Positions 5,384 to 12,876 of a DNA stretch of 12,876 bases are shown piece by piece. Position 1 is the stretch's first letter. Each line of letters begins with the position of its first letter. Both the position numbers and the translations under genes were made by a program. The notes under the pieces are model-generated. The model was given only the letters and a program-made list of their open reading frames with translations. It was not told the DNA's origin and did not search any database. Source of the DNA: Sphingomonas sp. UBA4766 (GTDB lineage: Bacteria; Pseudomonadota; Alphaproteobacteria; Sphingomonadales; Sphingomonadaceae); assembly GCA_002403415.1 (NCBI GenBank), contig DHHS01000124.1, forward strand, positions 510-13,385. The letters run 5' to 3'.

Positions 5384-8368
5384 ATGACCGATCTTCCCAA
5401 AACCTTCGACCCTGCCGAAATCGAATCCCGATGGTATGCGCATTGGGAGGAACGCGGTTTGTTCCATCCCGACCGGCCCGACGCTGAGCCCTGGACGATC
5501 GTGAACCCGCCGCCCAATGTAACGGGCTCGCTTCATATCGGCCATGCCCTCGATAACACGTTGCAGGACATCCTCGTGCGGCATGCGCGGTTGCAGGGCA
5601 AGGATGCGCTGTGGGTGGTCGGCACCGACCATGCCGGCATCGCGACCCAGATGGTGGTAGAACGCCAGATGGAAGCGCGGCAGGACAAGCGCACCAATTA
5701 CAGCCGCGAGGATTTCGTCGCGAAGGTGTGGGAGTGGAAGGCCGAAAGCGGCGGCACGATCACCAACCAGCTGCGCCGGTTGGGCTGCTCGATGGACTGG
5801 AGCCGCGAGCAGTTCACCATGGACCCGCACTTCACCAAGGCGGTGATCAAGACCTTCGTTGATCTGTACAACGATGGCCTCATCTACCGCGACAAGCGGC
5901 TGGTGAACTGGGACCCGAAGCTGAAGACGGCGATTTCCGACCTCGAGGTCGAGACGCGCGAGATTCAGGGACATTTCTGGCGCTTCCGCTACCCGCTGGC
6001 GGATGGCGTGCGGACGGATGCGGGCGCAGACCACCTGATCGTCGCCACCACTCGCCCGGAAACGATGCTGGCCGACATGGCGGTGGCGGTGAACCCGGCG
6101 GACGAACGGTTTGCCAGCGTGGTCGGTAAGCATATCATCCTGCCGATCACCGGTCGCCGCATTCCCATCATCGCTGACGAACACGCCGATCCGGCGCTGG
6201 GCTCGGGCTGCGTGAAGATCACCCCGGGTCATGATTTCAACGACTTCGAGGTCGGGCGGCGCGCCGGGATGGCGGCGGGCGACATGCTCAACATGCTCGA
6301 TGCCAATGCGGCGGTGGCGCAGGTTTCGGACGGGCTGATCCCGGCGGAATTCGTCGGGCTCGACCGGTTCGACGCGCGCAAGGCGGTGGTTGAACGGCTG
6401 AAGGCCGAGGATTTCCTTGTTCCGCACATAACGAAGGACAAGGAAGGCAACGCAGTCGAACACGACGCCGAACCGCGCGTGATCCAGACCCCCTTTGGCG
6501 ACCGCGGCGGTGTGGTGATCGAACCGTGGTTGACCGATCAGTGGTATGTGAACGCTGCCGAACTCGCCAAGAAGCCGCTGGAAGCGGTGCGCTCGGGCGA
6601 CATCCAGATCGTGCCCAAGACCTGGGAGAAGACCTTTTTCAACTGGATGGAGAACATCCAGCCCTGGTGCGTCAGCCGCCAGCTGTGGTGGGGGCACCGG
6701 ATTCCGGCGTGGTATTGCGCGACGAAGGAAGCGACCCAAAAGGAAGTCGCTCGACTGCACAGCGACAACCCCGGTGACGATGTAGATCTCGACTTCTTCA
6801 CGAGCGTCTTCAATCGTGAGCACGCCGTTATCGCCCATGACGAAGACGAAGCGCGACGCATCGCTGCGGCTTATTACGAGGTAGACGAAGAAGCGGTCAG
6901 ATTCGCGTCTGAGTCATATACCACGCCAAGGCCGTACACCTTAGAACGTGACAACGACGTCCTCGACACGTGGTTCTCGTCCGCGCTGTGGCCCTTCGCC
7001 ACGCTCGGCTGGCCGGAGAACGACAGCCCGCTCCTTCAAAAGCACTTCCCCAACAGCCTCCTCATCTCCGGCTTCGACATCCTGTTCTTCTGGGATGCGC
7101 GGATGATGATGATGGGCTTCTACAACATGGGCCAGAAGCCCTGGGACACGCTCTATCTCCACGGCCTCGTGCGCGCCGCCGACGGCGCGAAGATGTCGAA
7201 GTCCAAGGGCAATGTGGTCGATCCGCTCGGCCTCATCGACCAGTATGGCGCGGATGCCTTGCGGTTTTTCATGGCGGCGATGGAGAGCCAGGGCCGCGAC
7301 ATCAAGATGGATGAAGGCCGCGTTGCCGGATATCGCAATTTTGCGACCAAGCTGTGGAACGCCGCGCGCTTCGCCCAGAGCAATGGTATCGGCGCAAGCA
7401 CGTCGCCCGCCGCGCCTACCGCTACGCTCGCGGTCAACCAGTGGATCATCGGCGAATTGGTGCAGACGGTGCGGGCGGTTGACGCAGCGCTCACCGATCT
7501 GCGCTTCGATGGCGCGGCGAACGCGATTTACCAATTTGTCTGGAGCCAGTTTTGCGACTGGTATCTCGAACTCATCAAGCCGCTGCTCCAAGCTGGCGGC
7601 AGCGCCGAACCGGTCGCGGCCGAAATGATCGAGGAATTGCGGTTTTCGACCGACAATGCCGAAGGATGGGCGGCGATGGCGGCCGATCAGGCCGTGCGCG
7701 CCGACGAAGTTTGCGCCGACGATCACGCCGCGGCGGCGGAGACGCGCGCGGTGGCGGGCTGGGTGCTCGACCAAATCCTCGTGCTGCTCCACCCGTTCAT
7801 GCCGTTCATTACCGAAGAGCTGTGGTCGAAACTGGGCGCGCGCGACTATGAACTGATCGTCGCACAGTGGCCGCGTGTGGCCGATGTCGCGGTCGATGAC
7901 GCGGCGGCGCAGGAAATCAATTGGCTTATCAAGCTCGTGAGCGGCATTCGTGCCGCGCGCAATGAACTTGGCATCGCGCCGGGCGTGCGGCTCGCAATGC
8001 ATGTCCGCGATGCAGGGGGCGAGACGGCGGTGCGTCTGGCGCTGCAGGAGGCGGCGCTCGCACGGCTGGCCCGCGTCGATGTGGCAGCCGGACCGGCACC
8101 TGCGGGCGGCGCGGCGCAGATTGTCGTTGATGCGGCCACCTTTGTCCTCCCGCTTGAAGGCGTCATCGACCTGGACGCCGAACGCGCGCGCCTCGCCAAG
8201 GCGATTGCGGCGGCGGAGAAGGAACGCGACGCGCTCGCCGGACGGCTCGGCAACCCGAGCTTTATCGAACGCGCCAAACCCGAAGCAGTCGAGAAAGCAC
8301 GCGCCGACCATGCCGATAAAGCGGCGGAGGCGGAAAGGCTGACTGCGGCACTCTCGCGCTTGGGGTGA
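5384..8368 (+). CDS. valS: Valyl-tRNA synthetase
   Basis: This encodes 994 residues and charges tRNA-Val with valine in the cytoplasm. The class Ia signatures are complete: HIGH at residues 51-54 ([10 protein letters not shown]), [10 protein letters not shown] near 83, [10 protein letters not shown] near 222 at the start of the editing domain, [13 protein letters not shown] near 525 and KMSKS at 603-607. A helical anticodon-binding domain follows ([12 protein letters not shown] near 805), then a C-terminal coiled-coil arm rich in Ala, Glu and Arg over the last 65 residues. The protein is longer than E. coli ValRS (951). Extra sequence appears at about 446-522, before VLDTW, and about 737-783 in the anticodon domain. 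The first stretch has about 55% GC by hand count and codons such as TTA that are rare in the neighbours. All catalytic motifs are intact, so the enzyme should be active. The ribosome site is weak and lies in a hairpin. Confidence 0.97.
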   Translation: MTDLPKTFDPAEIESRWYAHWEERGLFHPDRPDAEPWTIVNPPPNVTGSLHIGHALDNTLQDILVRHARLQGKDALWVVGTDHAGIATQMVVERQMEARQDKRTNYSREDFVAKVWEWKAESGGTITNQLRRLGCSMDWSREQFTMDPHFTKAVIKTFVDLYNDGLIYRDKRLVNWDPKLKTAISDLEVETREIQGHFWRFRYPLADGVRTDAGADHLIVATTRPETMLADMAVAVNPADERFASVVGKHIILPITGRRIPIIADEHADPALGSGCVKITPGHDFNDFEVGRRAGMAAGDMLNMLDANAAVAQVSDGLIPAEFVGLDRFDARKAVVERLKAEDFLVPHITKDKEGNAVEHDAEPRVIQTPFGDRGGVVIEPWLTDQWYVNAAELAKKPLEAVRSGDIQIVPKTWEKTFFNWMENIQPWCVSRQLWWGHRIPAWYCATKEATQKEVARLHSDNPGDDVDLDFFTSVFNREHAVIAHDEDEARRIAAAYYEVDEEAVRFASESYTTPRPYTLERDNDVLDTWFSSALWPFATLGWPENDSPLLQKHFPNSLLISGFDILFFWDARMMMMGFYNMGQKPWDTLYLHGLVRAADGAKMSKSKGNVVDPLGLIDQYGADALRFFMAAMESQGRDIKMDEGRVAGYRNFATKLWNAARFAQSNGIGASTSPAAPTATLAVNQWIIGELVQTVRAVDAALTDLRFDGAANAIYQFVWSQFCDWYLELIKPLLQAGGSAEPVAAEMIEELRFSTDNAEGWAAMAADQAVRADEVCADDHAAAAETRAVAGWVLDQILVLLHPFMPFITEELWSKLGARDYELIVAQWPRVADVAVDDAAAQEINWLIKLVSGIRAARNELGIAPGVRLAMHVRDAGGETAVRLALQEAALARLARVDVAAGPAPAGGAAQIVVDAATFVLPLEGVIDLDAERARLAKAIAAAEKERDALAGRLGNPSFIERAKPEAVEKARADHADKAAEAERLTAALSRLG

Positions 8369-8426
8369 GCAGGGCCGCGCCGGATAGAGACTTGCCCACG
8401 CAGCCGCCATCGCGCAGAACGAGGGT

Positions 8427-9416
8427 ATGACCAGCTATCCCGCGCTTCGCCTTCGCCGCACCCGTTCGACCCCGTGGAGCAGGCGGATGCACGCCGAGAC
8501 CGTGCTGACGCCAGCCGACCTCATCTGGCCGCTTTTCATCGCTGACGGTGAGGGCGTGGAGGAGCCGATTGCGAGCCTGCCCGGCGTGTCGCGCTGGTCG
8601 GTTGACCTGATCGTGGCGCGTGCCCGCGAAGCGAGGGCGGCGGGCATTCCGTGCATCGCATTGTTCCCCAATACCCCGCGCGAACTGCGCAGCGACGATG
8701 GGGCCGAGGCGCTCAATCCCGATAACCTCATGTGTCGCGCGATCGGTGCGATCAAGGATGCGGTACCCGATATCGGCGTACTGACCGATGTCGCGCTCGA
8801 CCCCTATACGGCGCATGGACATGACGGGCTGGTCGATGCCCAAGGCTATGTGCTGAACGACGACACGGTCGAAGTGCTGGTCGCGCAGGCGCTGAACCAG
8901 GCAGCGGCGGGCGCCGACATCATCGCCCCGTCTGACATGATGGACGGTCGCATTGGCCTGATCCGCGAAGCGCTGGAGGATGAGGGGCATGTGAATGTTC
9001 AGATCATGTCCTATGCCGCCAAATATGCGAGCGCCTTCTACGGCCCGTTCCGCGATGCGGTCGGCTCGCGCGGGCTGCTGAAGGGCGACAAGAAGACTTA
9101 TCAGATGGACCCGGCCAATGCTGAAGAGGCGCTGCGCGAAGTCGCGCTTGACCTCGACGAGGGCGCCGACAGCGTGATGGTGAAGCCGGGCCTGCCGTAT
9201 CTCGATATCATTGTGCGGGTGAAAAGCGCGTTTGAAGTCCCTGTATTCGCTTATCAAGTATCGGGCGAATATGCGATGATCGAAGCAGCGGTGGCCGCGG
9301 GCGCGGCCGAACGTGACGCAATGGTGCTGGAGACATTGATGGCGTTCAAGCGCGCCGGTTGTTCGGGAGTCCTGACCTATCACGCACTGCACGCCGCAAG
9401 GCTGATGGGCGGCTGA
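8427..9416 (+). CDS. hemB: Delta-aminolevulinic acid dehydratase (porphobilinogen synthase)
   Basis: This encodes 329 residues. It condenses two 5-aminolevulinate molecules to porphobilinogen, the second common step of heme, and of bacteriochlorophyll and cobalamin where these are made. The two Schiff-base lysines are visible: K199 in SYAAKYASAFYGPFR and K253 in VMVKPGLPYLD. The metal region DVALDPYTAHGHDG (121-134) has Asp where zinc enzymes have Cys, placing it in the Mg/K-dependent, Asp-rich class common in alphaproteobacteria and plants. DMMDGRIGLIREAL is the usual substrate-pocket segment. The N-terminus (RLRRTRSTPWSRRM) fits the family, so the ATG at 8427 is kept even though the GAGGG upstream ends only one base before it, an unusually short spacing. 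It lies 58 bases after valS and 26 before the acetyltransferase gene. Confidence 0.96.
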   Translation: MTSYPALRLRRTRSTPWSRRMHAETVLTPADLIWPLFIADGEGVEEPIASLPGVSRWSVDLIVARAREARAAGIPCIALFPNTPRELRSDDGAEALNPDNLMCRAIGAIKDAVPDIGVLTDVALDPYTAHGHDGLVDAQGYVLNDDTVEVLVAQALNQAAAGADIIAPSDMMDGRIGLIREALEDEGHVNVQIMSYAAKYASAFYGPFRDAVGSRGLLKGDKKTYQMDPANAEEALREVALDLDEGADSVMVKPGLPYLDIIVRVKSAFEVPVFAYQVSGEYAMIEAAVAAGAAERDAMVLETLMAFKRAGCSGVLTYHALHAARLMGG

Positions 9417-9442
9417 GCGGGGCGACGGGGCAGGGGCGCTCG

Positions 9443-9991
9443 ATGATCGATACCGAACGGCTGATCCTGCGCCACTGGCTGCAGCGCGATGTGCCCGAAT
9501 TGCGGCGGCAGAGCTTTGACGCGGCCGGAATGCGCTATCTGTTGCCGATGCCCGACGAAGCGGCGGTGCAGGCCTTGCTGGGTCGGCTCGACCTGTGGCG
9601 TGATACGCTGGGCTTTACATTTTGGGCGATTGAGCGGCGCAGCGATGGCGCATTCCTTGGCCTGTGCGGGTTCAAGCGCGGGGCAGCGGGGACGCCGATT
9701 GCCGACATGCTTGAAATCGGTTGGCGGCTGGGCGTTCCGCATTGGGGGCAGGGCTATGCGCGTGAGGCAGCACAAGCGTGTCTGCACTGGGCCGCAGCGA
9801 CGCTGACCGACGAGCGCATTTACGCGATCACCGTGCCTGCCAACACCGCGAGCTGGGGCTTGATGGAGCGGCTGGGGATGCAGCGCCTTGTCGATCAGGA
9901 TTTCGACCATCCATTGGTCGAGGACGGCAGTCCGCTGAAACACCATATAACCTATGGCCTTGATCGACCATTTGTTAACCATCTTCGCTAA
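9443..9991 (+). CDS. GNAT-family N-acetyltransferase (RimJ/RimL-like)
   Basis: This encodes 182 residues. The ATG at 9443 is chosen because AGGGG lies about six bases upstream and the protein then opens MIDTERLILRHWLQRDVPEL, the standard start of RimJ/RimL-like acetyltransferases. The acetyl-CoA binding motif A is IGWRLGVPHWGQGYAREAAQ (about residues 93-112). The later segment ITVPANTASWGLMERLGMQR is the usual N-x-x-S-x-x-x-M-x-x-x-G-M helix of this group. These enzymes acetylate protein N-termini, small amines or antibiotics; the substrate cannot be read from the sequence. It follows hemB by 26 bases and is probably co-transcribed with it. No unusual features in length or motif. Confidence 0.88.
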   Translation: MIDTERLILRHWLQRDVPELRRQSFDAAGMRYLLPMPDEAAVQALLGRLDLWRDTLGFTFWAIERRSDGAFLGLCGFKRGAAGTPIADMLEIGWRLGVPHWGQGYAREAAQACLHWAAATLTDERIYAITVPANTASWGLMERLGMQRLVDQDFDHPLVEDGSPLKHHITYGLDRPFVNHLR

Positions 9992-10036
9992 AAGAGCGTA
10001 TGCACGGCGCACCGCTGGGCGCGCGAAGGGGATGCA

Positions 10037-12265
10037 ATGACGGACGCAGCGGCTGAACCACGCGGTGCCTCCTCACCTGCGCTTATGCATGCGGCGGTTG
10101 CGCCGCTGTTCGTGGCATCGATCTTTGCCGGTTCCTTCCTGTTGTTTCTGGTGCAGCCGATGGTGGCGCGCATGGCGCTGCCCCGGTTGGGTGGCGCACC
10201 AAGCGTGTGGAATTCGGCGATGCTGGTGTATCAGGCGTTGCTGCTTGGCGGCTATGGCTATGCGCATCTGCTCGGCCGGGTAAGCCCACGAGCGCAATCG
10301 GGCGTGCATCTGGTGCTGCTGCTGGCGGCTGCGTTGTGGTTGCCGATCGGGTTGATTGCGACGGATTTGCCCCCGGACGCGCAGCCCGCTTTGTGGGTGC
10401 CGTGGTTGCTGGGGCTGTCGATCGGTCCGCTGTTTTTTGCGGTGTCGGCGCAAGCGCCGCTGCTGCAACGCTGGTATGAAAGTGCAAGCGGCGGGCGCGA
10501 TCCTTATGCGTTGTATGCGGCGTCGAATCTGGGCAGTTTTGGCGGGCTGATCGCCTATCCGCTGGCGGTGGAGCCGTTGCTCGCGGTGCAGGTGCAGCGC
10601 TGGTTGTGGAGCGCGGGTTATGTCGCGGTCATCCTGCTCATCGCCGGGTGCGCTTTGATGCTGCCGCGCGGTGGCGCGCAAGTGGCAGGCGGAGTCAAGA
10701 GCGCGGCACCCGGCCGCCTTGTCGTTGCGCGCTGGGTGTTGCTGGCGTTCGTGCCGTCGGGGCTGATGCTCGCGGCGACCACCTATATCACGACCGACAT
10801 CGTCGCGATGCCGCTGTTGTGGGTCATTCCGCTCGGGCTGTATCTGCTCAGCTTTTCGATTGCCTTTGCCAGCAACCGCGCGGCGGCCGACATCATCACG
10901 CGCATCGCCCCGCTGGTCGTGCTGTTATTCGGCGGTATCATGGTGAGCGGGTTTGAATCGCGGGCCTATCTCAATGCGATTCTGGCGCTGGTCCTGCTGT
11001 TCACGGTGTCGGTGGCGCTCCATACCGTGATGTATCGCGCGCGCCCGGCGGCGGACCGGTTGACCGGATTTTACCTTGCCATGTCGCTAGGTGGGGCGCT
11101 GGGCGGGGTGTTTGCCGCGCTTGTGGCGCCGTTGTTGTTCGACTGGACGTGGGAGTATCCGCTGCTCATCCTCCTGGCCGGGTTGCTGGTGCCGCAGGAG
11201 TTGCTGATCGAACCGCTCGCGCGGCCGTGGAGCAACACGCCGCAGCGGCACCGGATCATGACGCTGGCGATTGCACTCGCGATGATGGTGCTGGTTTTGG
11301 TATCGCTCAGCGGCATGGCGGGGCTGAACGATAGCGCGAACCGCGCGGTCGTGTTCATCGCGATTGCCGGGCTGGGCCTGGTCGCGCTGGGCCACCGCAC
11401 AGCCTTCATGACGGTGCTGGTCGGTGCGCTGGTGATTTTTGGCGGGTTTAACTCGGCGATGCTTTCGTTGCACGGCAATGCCCGCACGCGCAGCTATTTT
11501 GGCGTGTATACCGTGCGCGCGACGGCGGCGGAGCGGCAATTGGCGCATGGCACGACCGTCCACGGCACCGAGTTGATCGGTTCAGCCGCGCGCGAAGTGA
11601 TGCCGACGACCTATTATGTCCCCGGATCGGGGGTGGGTCAGGCAATGGTGGCGGCGCCCCGGCTGTTTGGCGACCGTGCGCGGATCGGCGTTGTGGGGCT
11701 GGGGGCTGGCACGCTCGCCTGTTATGCGAGACCAGGCCAGCACTGGCGGATTTTCGAGATTGATCCTGCGATTGCGCAGATTGCGCGCACGCGCTTTGCC
11801 TATTTGCGGCGGTGCCTGCCAAAGGGCGAGATTGTGATCGGTGACGCGCGCCTCGCGCTTGCGGCGCAGCCCGGCGCGACGCTTGACTTGCTCGCGCTTG
11901 ATGCGTTTTCGTCGGACGCAGTGCCCATTCACCTGATGACGCGCGAGGCGTTTGCGGGCTATGCGCGCGTGCTGGCGCGGCGAGGGGTGTTGCTGGTGCA
12001 TATCTCCAACCGCTTCATCGCGCTCGGGCCAGTCGTCGCCGCCAACGCTCGCGCCGGTGGCTGGCACGCTCGCGTGTTCGTTTATCGTCCGGGCGTAAAG
12101 CCCCGCGAGGGCGAGACCGTGTCCGAATGGATCGCGTTATCGCGCGACGCGGCGACATTGGCCATGCTGACAGCGGGCAAGCCGGGGTGGAAGCCCCTGG
12201 CCGCGCGCGCCGGATTTGCCGGGTGGAGTGATGACCATTCAAGCATCCTGCCGCTCCTCAAATAA
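10037..12265 (+). CDS. Fused multi-pass membrane / spermidine synthase-like protein
   Basis: This encodes 742 residues, with AAGGGG five bases before the ATG. The first 500 or so residues hold many hydrophobic segments (about 12 or more by eye; first near 23-43, LFVASIFAGSFLLFLVQPMV), with the block LYAASNLGSFGGLIAYPLAV typical of this membrane family. The C-terminal cytoplasmic part resembles polyamine synthase and related Rossmann methyltransferases: RIGVVGLGAGTLACYA near 549, FEIDP near 573, VIGDARLAL near 600 and LLALDAFSSDAVPIHLMTRE near 617-640. The acidic residue ending the second strand is present, and DAFSSDAVP takes the place of the D-x-x-D-P gate of true spermidine synthases. These fused proteins are common in proteobacteria, but their substrate is not established to my knowledge, so polyamine synthesis should not be assumed. 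It is the last gene of the plus-strand run. Confidence 0.85.
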   Translation: MTDAAAEPRGASSPALMHAAVAPLFVASIFAGSFLLFLVQPMVARMALPRLGGAPSVWNSAMLVYQALLLGGYGYAHLLGRVSPRAQSGVHLVLLLAAALWLPIGLIATDLPPDAQPALWVPWLLGLSIGPLFFAVSAQAPLLQRWYESASGGRDPYALYAASNLGSFGGLIAYPLAVEPLLAVQVQRWLWSAGYVAVILLIAGCALMLPRGGAQVAGGVKSAAPGRLVVARWVLLAFVPSGLMLAATTYITTDIVAMPLLWVIPLGLYLLSFSIAFASNRAAADIITRIAPLVVLLFGGIMVSGFESRAYLNAILALVLLFTVSVALHTVMYRARPAADRLTGFYLAMSLGGALGGVFAALVAPLLFDWTWEYPLLILLAGLLVPQELLIEPLARPWSNTPQRHRIMTLAIALAMMVLVLVSLSGMAGLNDSANRAVVFIAIAGLGLVALGHRTAFMTVLVGALVIFGGFNSAMLSLHGNARTRSYFGVYTVRATAAERQLAHGTTVHGTELIGSAAREVMPTTYYVPGSGVGQAMVAAPRLFGDRARIGVVGLGAGTLACYARPGQHWRIFEIDPAIAQIARTRFAYLRRCLPKGEIVIGDARLALAAQPGATLDLLALDAFSSDAVPIHLMTREAFAGYARVLARRGVLLVHISNRFIALGPVVAANARAGGWHARVFVYRPGVKPREGETVSEWIALSRDAATLAMLTAGKPGWKPLAARAGFAGWSDDHSSILPLLK

Positions 12266-12279
12266 CGCACAGAGCGAGT

Positions 12280-12771
12280 TCACGCTGGCGCGAGTTGTAC
12301 CGCCAACATGTCAATAATCGTCCCCGCATCGTCATATTGCGTGCGCGCGTCGGTGCGTGCCGCCTCCAGCGCCGGATAAGGCGCATTGCCCGCCGCCGCG
12401 CGGTCAATCGCCAGCCGGTCGAGGTCGCTGATTGTGCTCGACGCATCCGCACGCACGATATCGAGATCGGCGAGTGCCGACTGCGCGTCGAGCCAGGCCG
12501 TGGTGCCCGCCGCCTGCCCCTGTGCCGCTGCCACCAGCTTTTCAGCGCGCGTCGCCCCTGCCTCAAACGCGCCCTTGATGGTGGCAAGTGTGGCGGCGGC
12601 GACGGCGATTTTGGTGTCAAGGACGGCATCGGGCACGATCACCGGGGTTGCCGCCATCGGCTCGGCATCGTCGCGCACCTCAATCGCGCGGGGCAGCAGC
12701 GAGGGGAAGCGATTGCCCGATTGCGCACACCCGCCAACCAACACCAGACCAAGGACGAGCGCGCGTTTCAT
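12280..12771 (-). CDS. Putative lipoprotein, function unknown
   Basis: This encodes 163 residues. The ATG at 12771 is chosen because it gives a lipoprotein signal, MKRALVLGLVLVGGCAQSG, with lipobox LVGGC and Cys at position 15. The frame is open further upstream, but that would bury the signal and run to the tRNA. The ribosome site is weak (GGGG very close to the ATG). The mature protein is small, rich in Ala, Asp and Thr, and predicted mostly helical by its pattern (ATLATIKGAFEAGATRAEKL and similar stretches), with no Cys after the lipidation site. I do not recognise the family. It would be anchored in the inner or outer membrane. Its stop lies 14 bases from the stop of the converging membrane gene. 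Confidence 0.78.
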   Translation of the reverse strand: MKRALVLGLVLVGGCAQSGNRFPSLLPRAIEVRDDAEPMAATPVIVPDAVLDTKIAVAAATLATIKGAFEAGATRAEKLVAAAQGQAAGTTAWLDAQSALADLDIVRADASSTISDLDRLAIDRAAAGNAPYPALEAARTDARTQYDDAGTIIDMLAVQLAPA

Positions 12772-12813
12772 CGCCCCGTGCTTTAGGAGCGGAAGATCCC
12801 ATGCGCAACGGGG

Positions 12814-12840
12814 TTGCACAAGCTCGGATTGCTCATTAAG
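12814..12840 (+). promoter_or_regulatory. Possible promoter of the terminal tRNA gene
   Basis: TTGCAC (12814-12819) resembles a -35 box. An AT-rich patch, CATTAAG (12834-12840), could serve as -10, but the spacing of about 15 bases is short and the -10 match is poor. A GC-rich stretch precedes the tRNA start at 12855, as is usual for stable-RNA promoters. Confidence 0.3.
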
Positions 12841-12854
12841 GGGCATCGCTCCAC

Positions 12855-12876
12855 GCACCCGTAGCTCAGCTGGATA
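12855..12876 (+). tRNA. tRNA gene, 5' end only, probably tRNA-Arg (cut by window edge)
   Basis: The last 22 bases read GCACCCG (acceptor strand), TA, GCTC (D stem) and AGCTGGATA (D loop), a standard tRNA opening. GCACCCGTAGCTCAGCTGGATA is the usual 5' end of proteobacterial tRNA-Arg genes. The anticodon lies outside the window, so the isoacceptor cannot be proved. The gene is divergent from the lipoprotein gene. Confidence 0.72.

Noticed and set aside
5090..8410. Long minus-strand frames opposite valS (582 and 489 residues)
   Set aside because: They are antisense shadows of valS, which has every family motif. The opposing frames are Arg/His-rich with no recognisable domain.
1..12876. CRISPR array or long tandem repeat
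   Set aside because: No regularly spaced repeats were seen on reading through the window.

Overview
The window looks like chromosome of a sphingomonad-type alphaproteobacterium. It is GC-rich, and the right 10 kb is a housekeeping series in which pcm-like, tolC, popZ/DUF2497 and valS stand in a row on the plus strand, followed by hemB, a GNAT acetyltransferase and a fused membrane/spermidine-synthase-like protein. I recall the pcm-tolC-popZ-valS order from other alphaproteobacteria. The genus assignment is inferred from gene content and protein style, not from a search.

Left part (1-2466, all minus strand): a decayed mobile-element segment. From right to left it holds the 5' half of a tRNA-Cys gene with a possible promoter, then a phage-type C5 cytosine DNA methyltransferase gene broken by one frameshift and one in-frame stop. 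The reading frame then runs directly into a DUF4942-type adenine methyltransferase. That gene is cut off just after its NPPF motif and joined to the 3' part of an IS5-family transposase, which is itself frameshifted and leaves the window at base 1. I read this as the scarred end of a prophage or genomic island inserted at tRNA-Cys.

Middle (2623-8368): a pcm-like methyltransferase overlaps tolC (TTGA), so the two are probably translationally coupled. The polar-organising PopZ-family protein follows, then valS behind a hairpin. The valyl-tRNA synthetase is long and seems to carry two insertions, one of them lower in GC than its surroundings.

Right part (8427-12876): hemB (second step of tetrapyrrole synthesis) is followed after 26 bases by a GNAT gene and then the fused membrane/spermidine-synthase-like gene. 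A small lipoprotein gene converges on the latter with 14 bases between stops. The window ends inside a tRNA gene, probably tRNA-Arg, read divergently from the lipoprotein gene.

I found no convincing new defence or regulatory system. The most informative features are the tRNA-Cys scar, the chain of damaged methyltransferases and the unusual ValRS.
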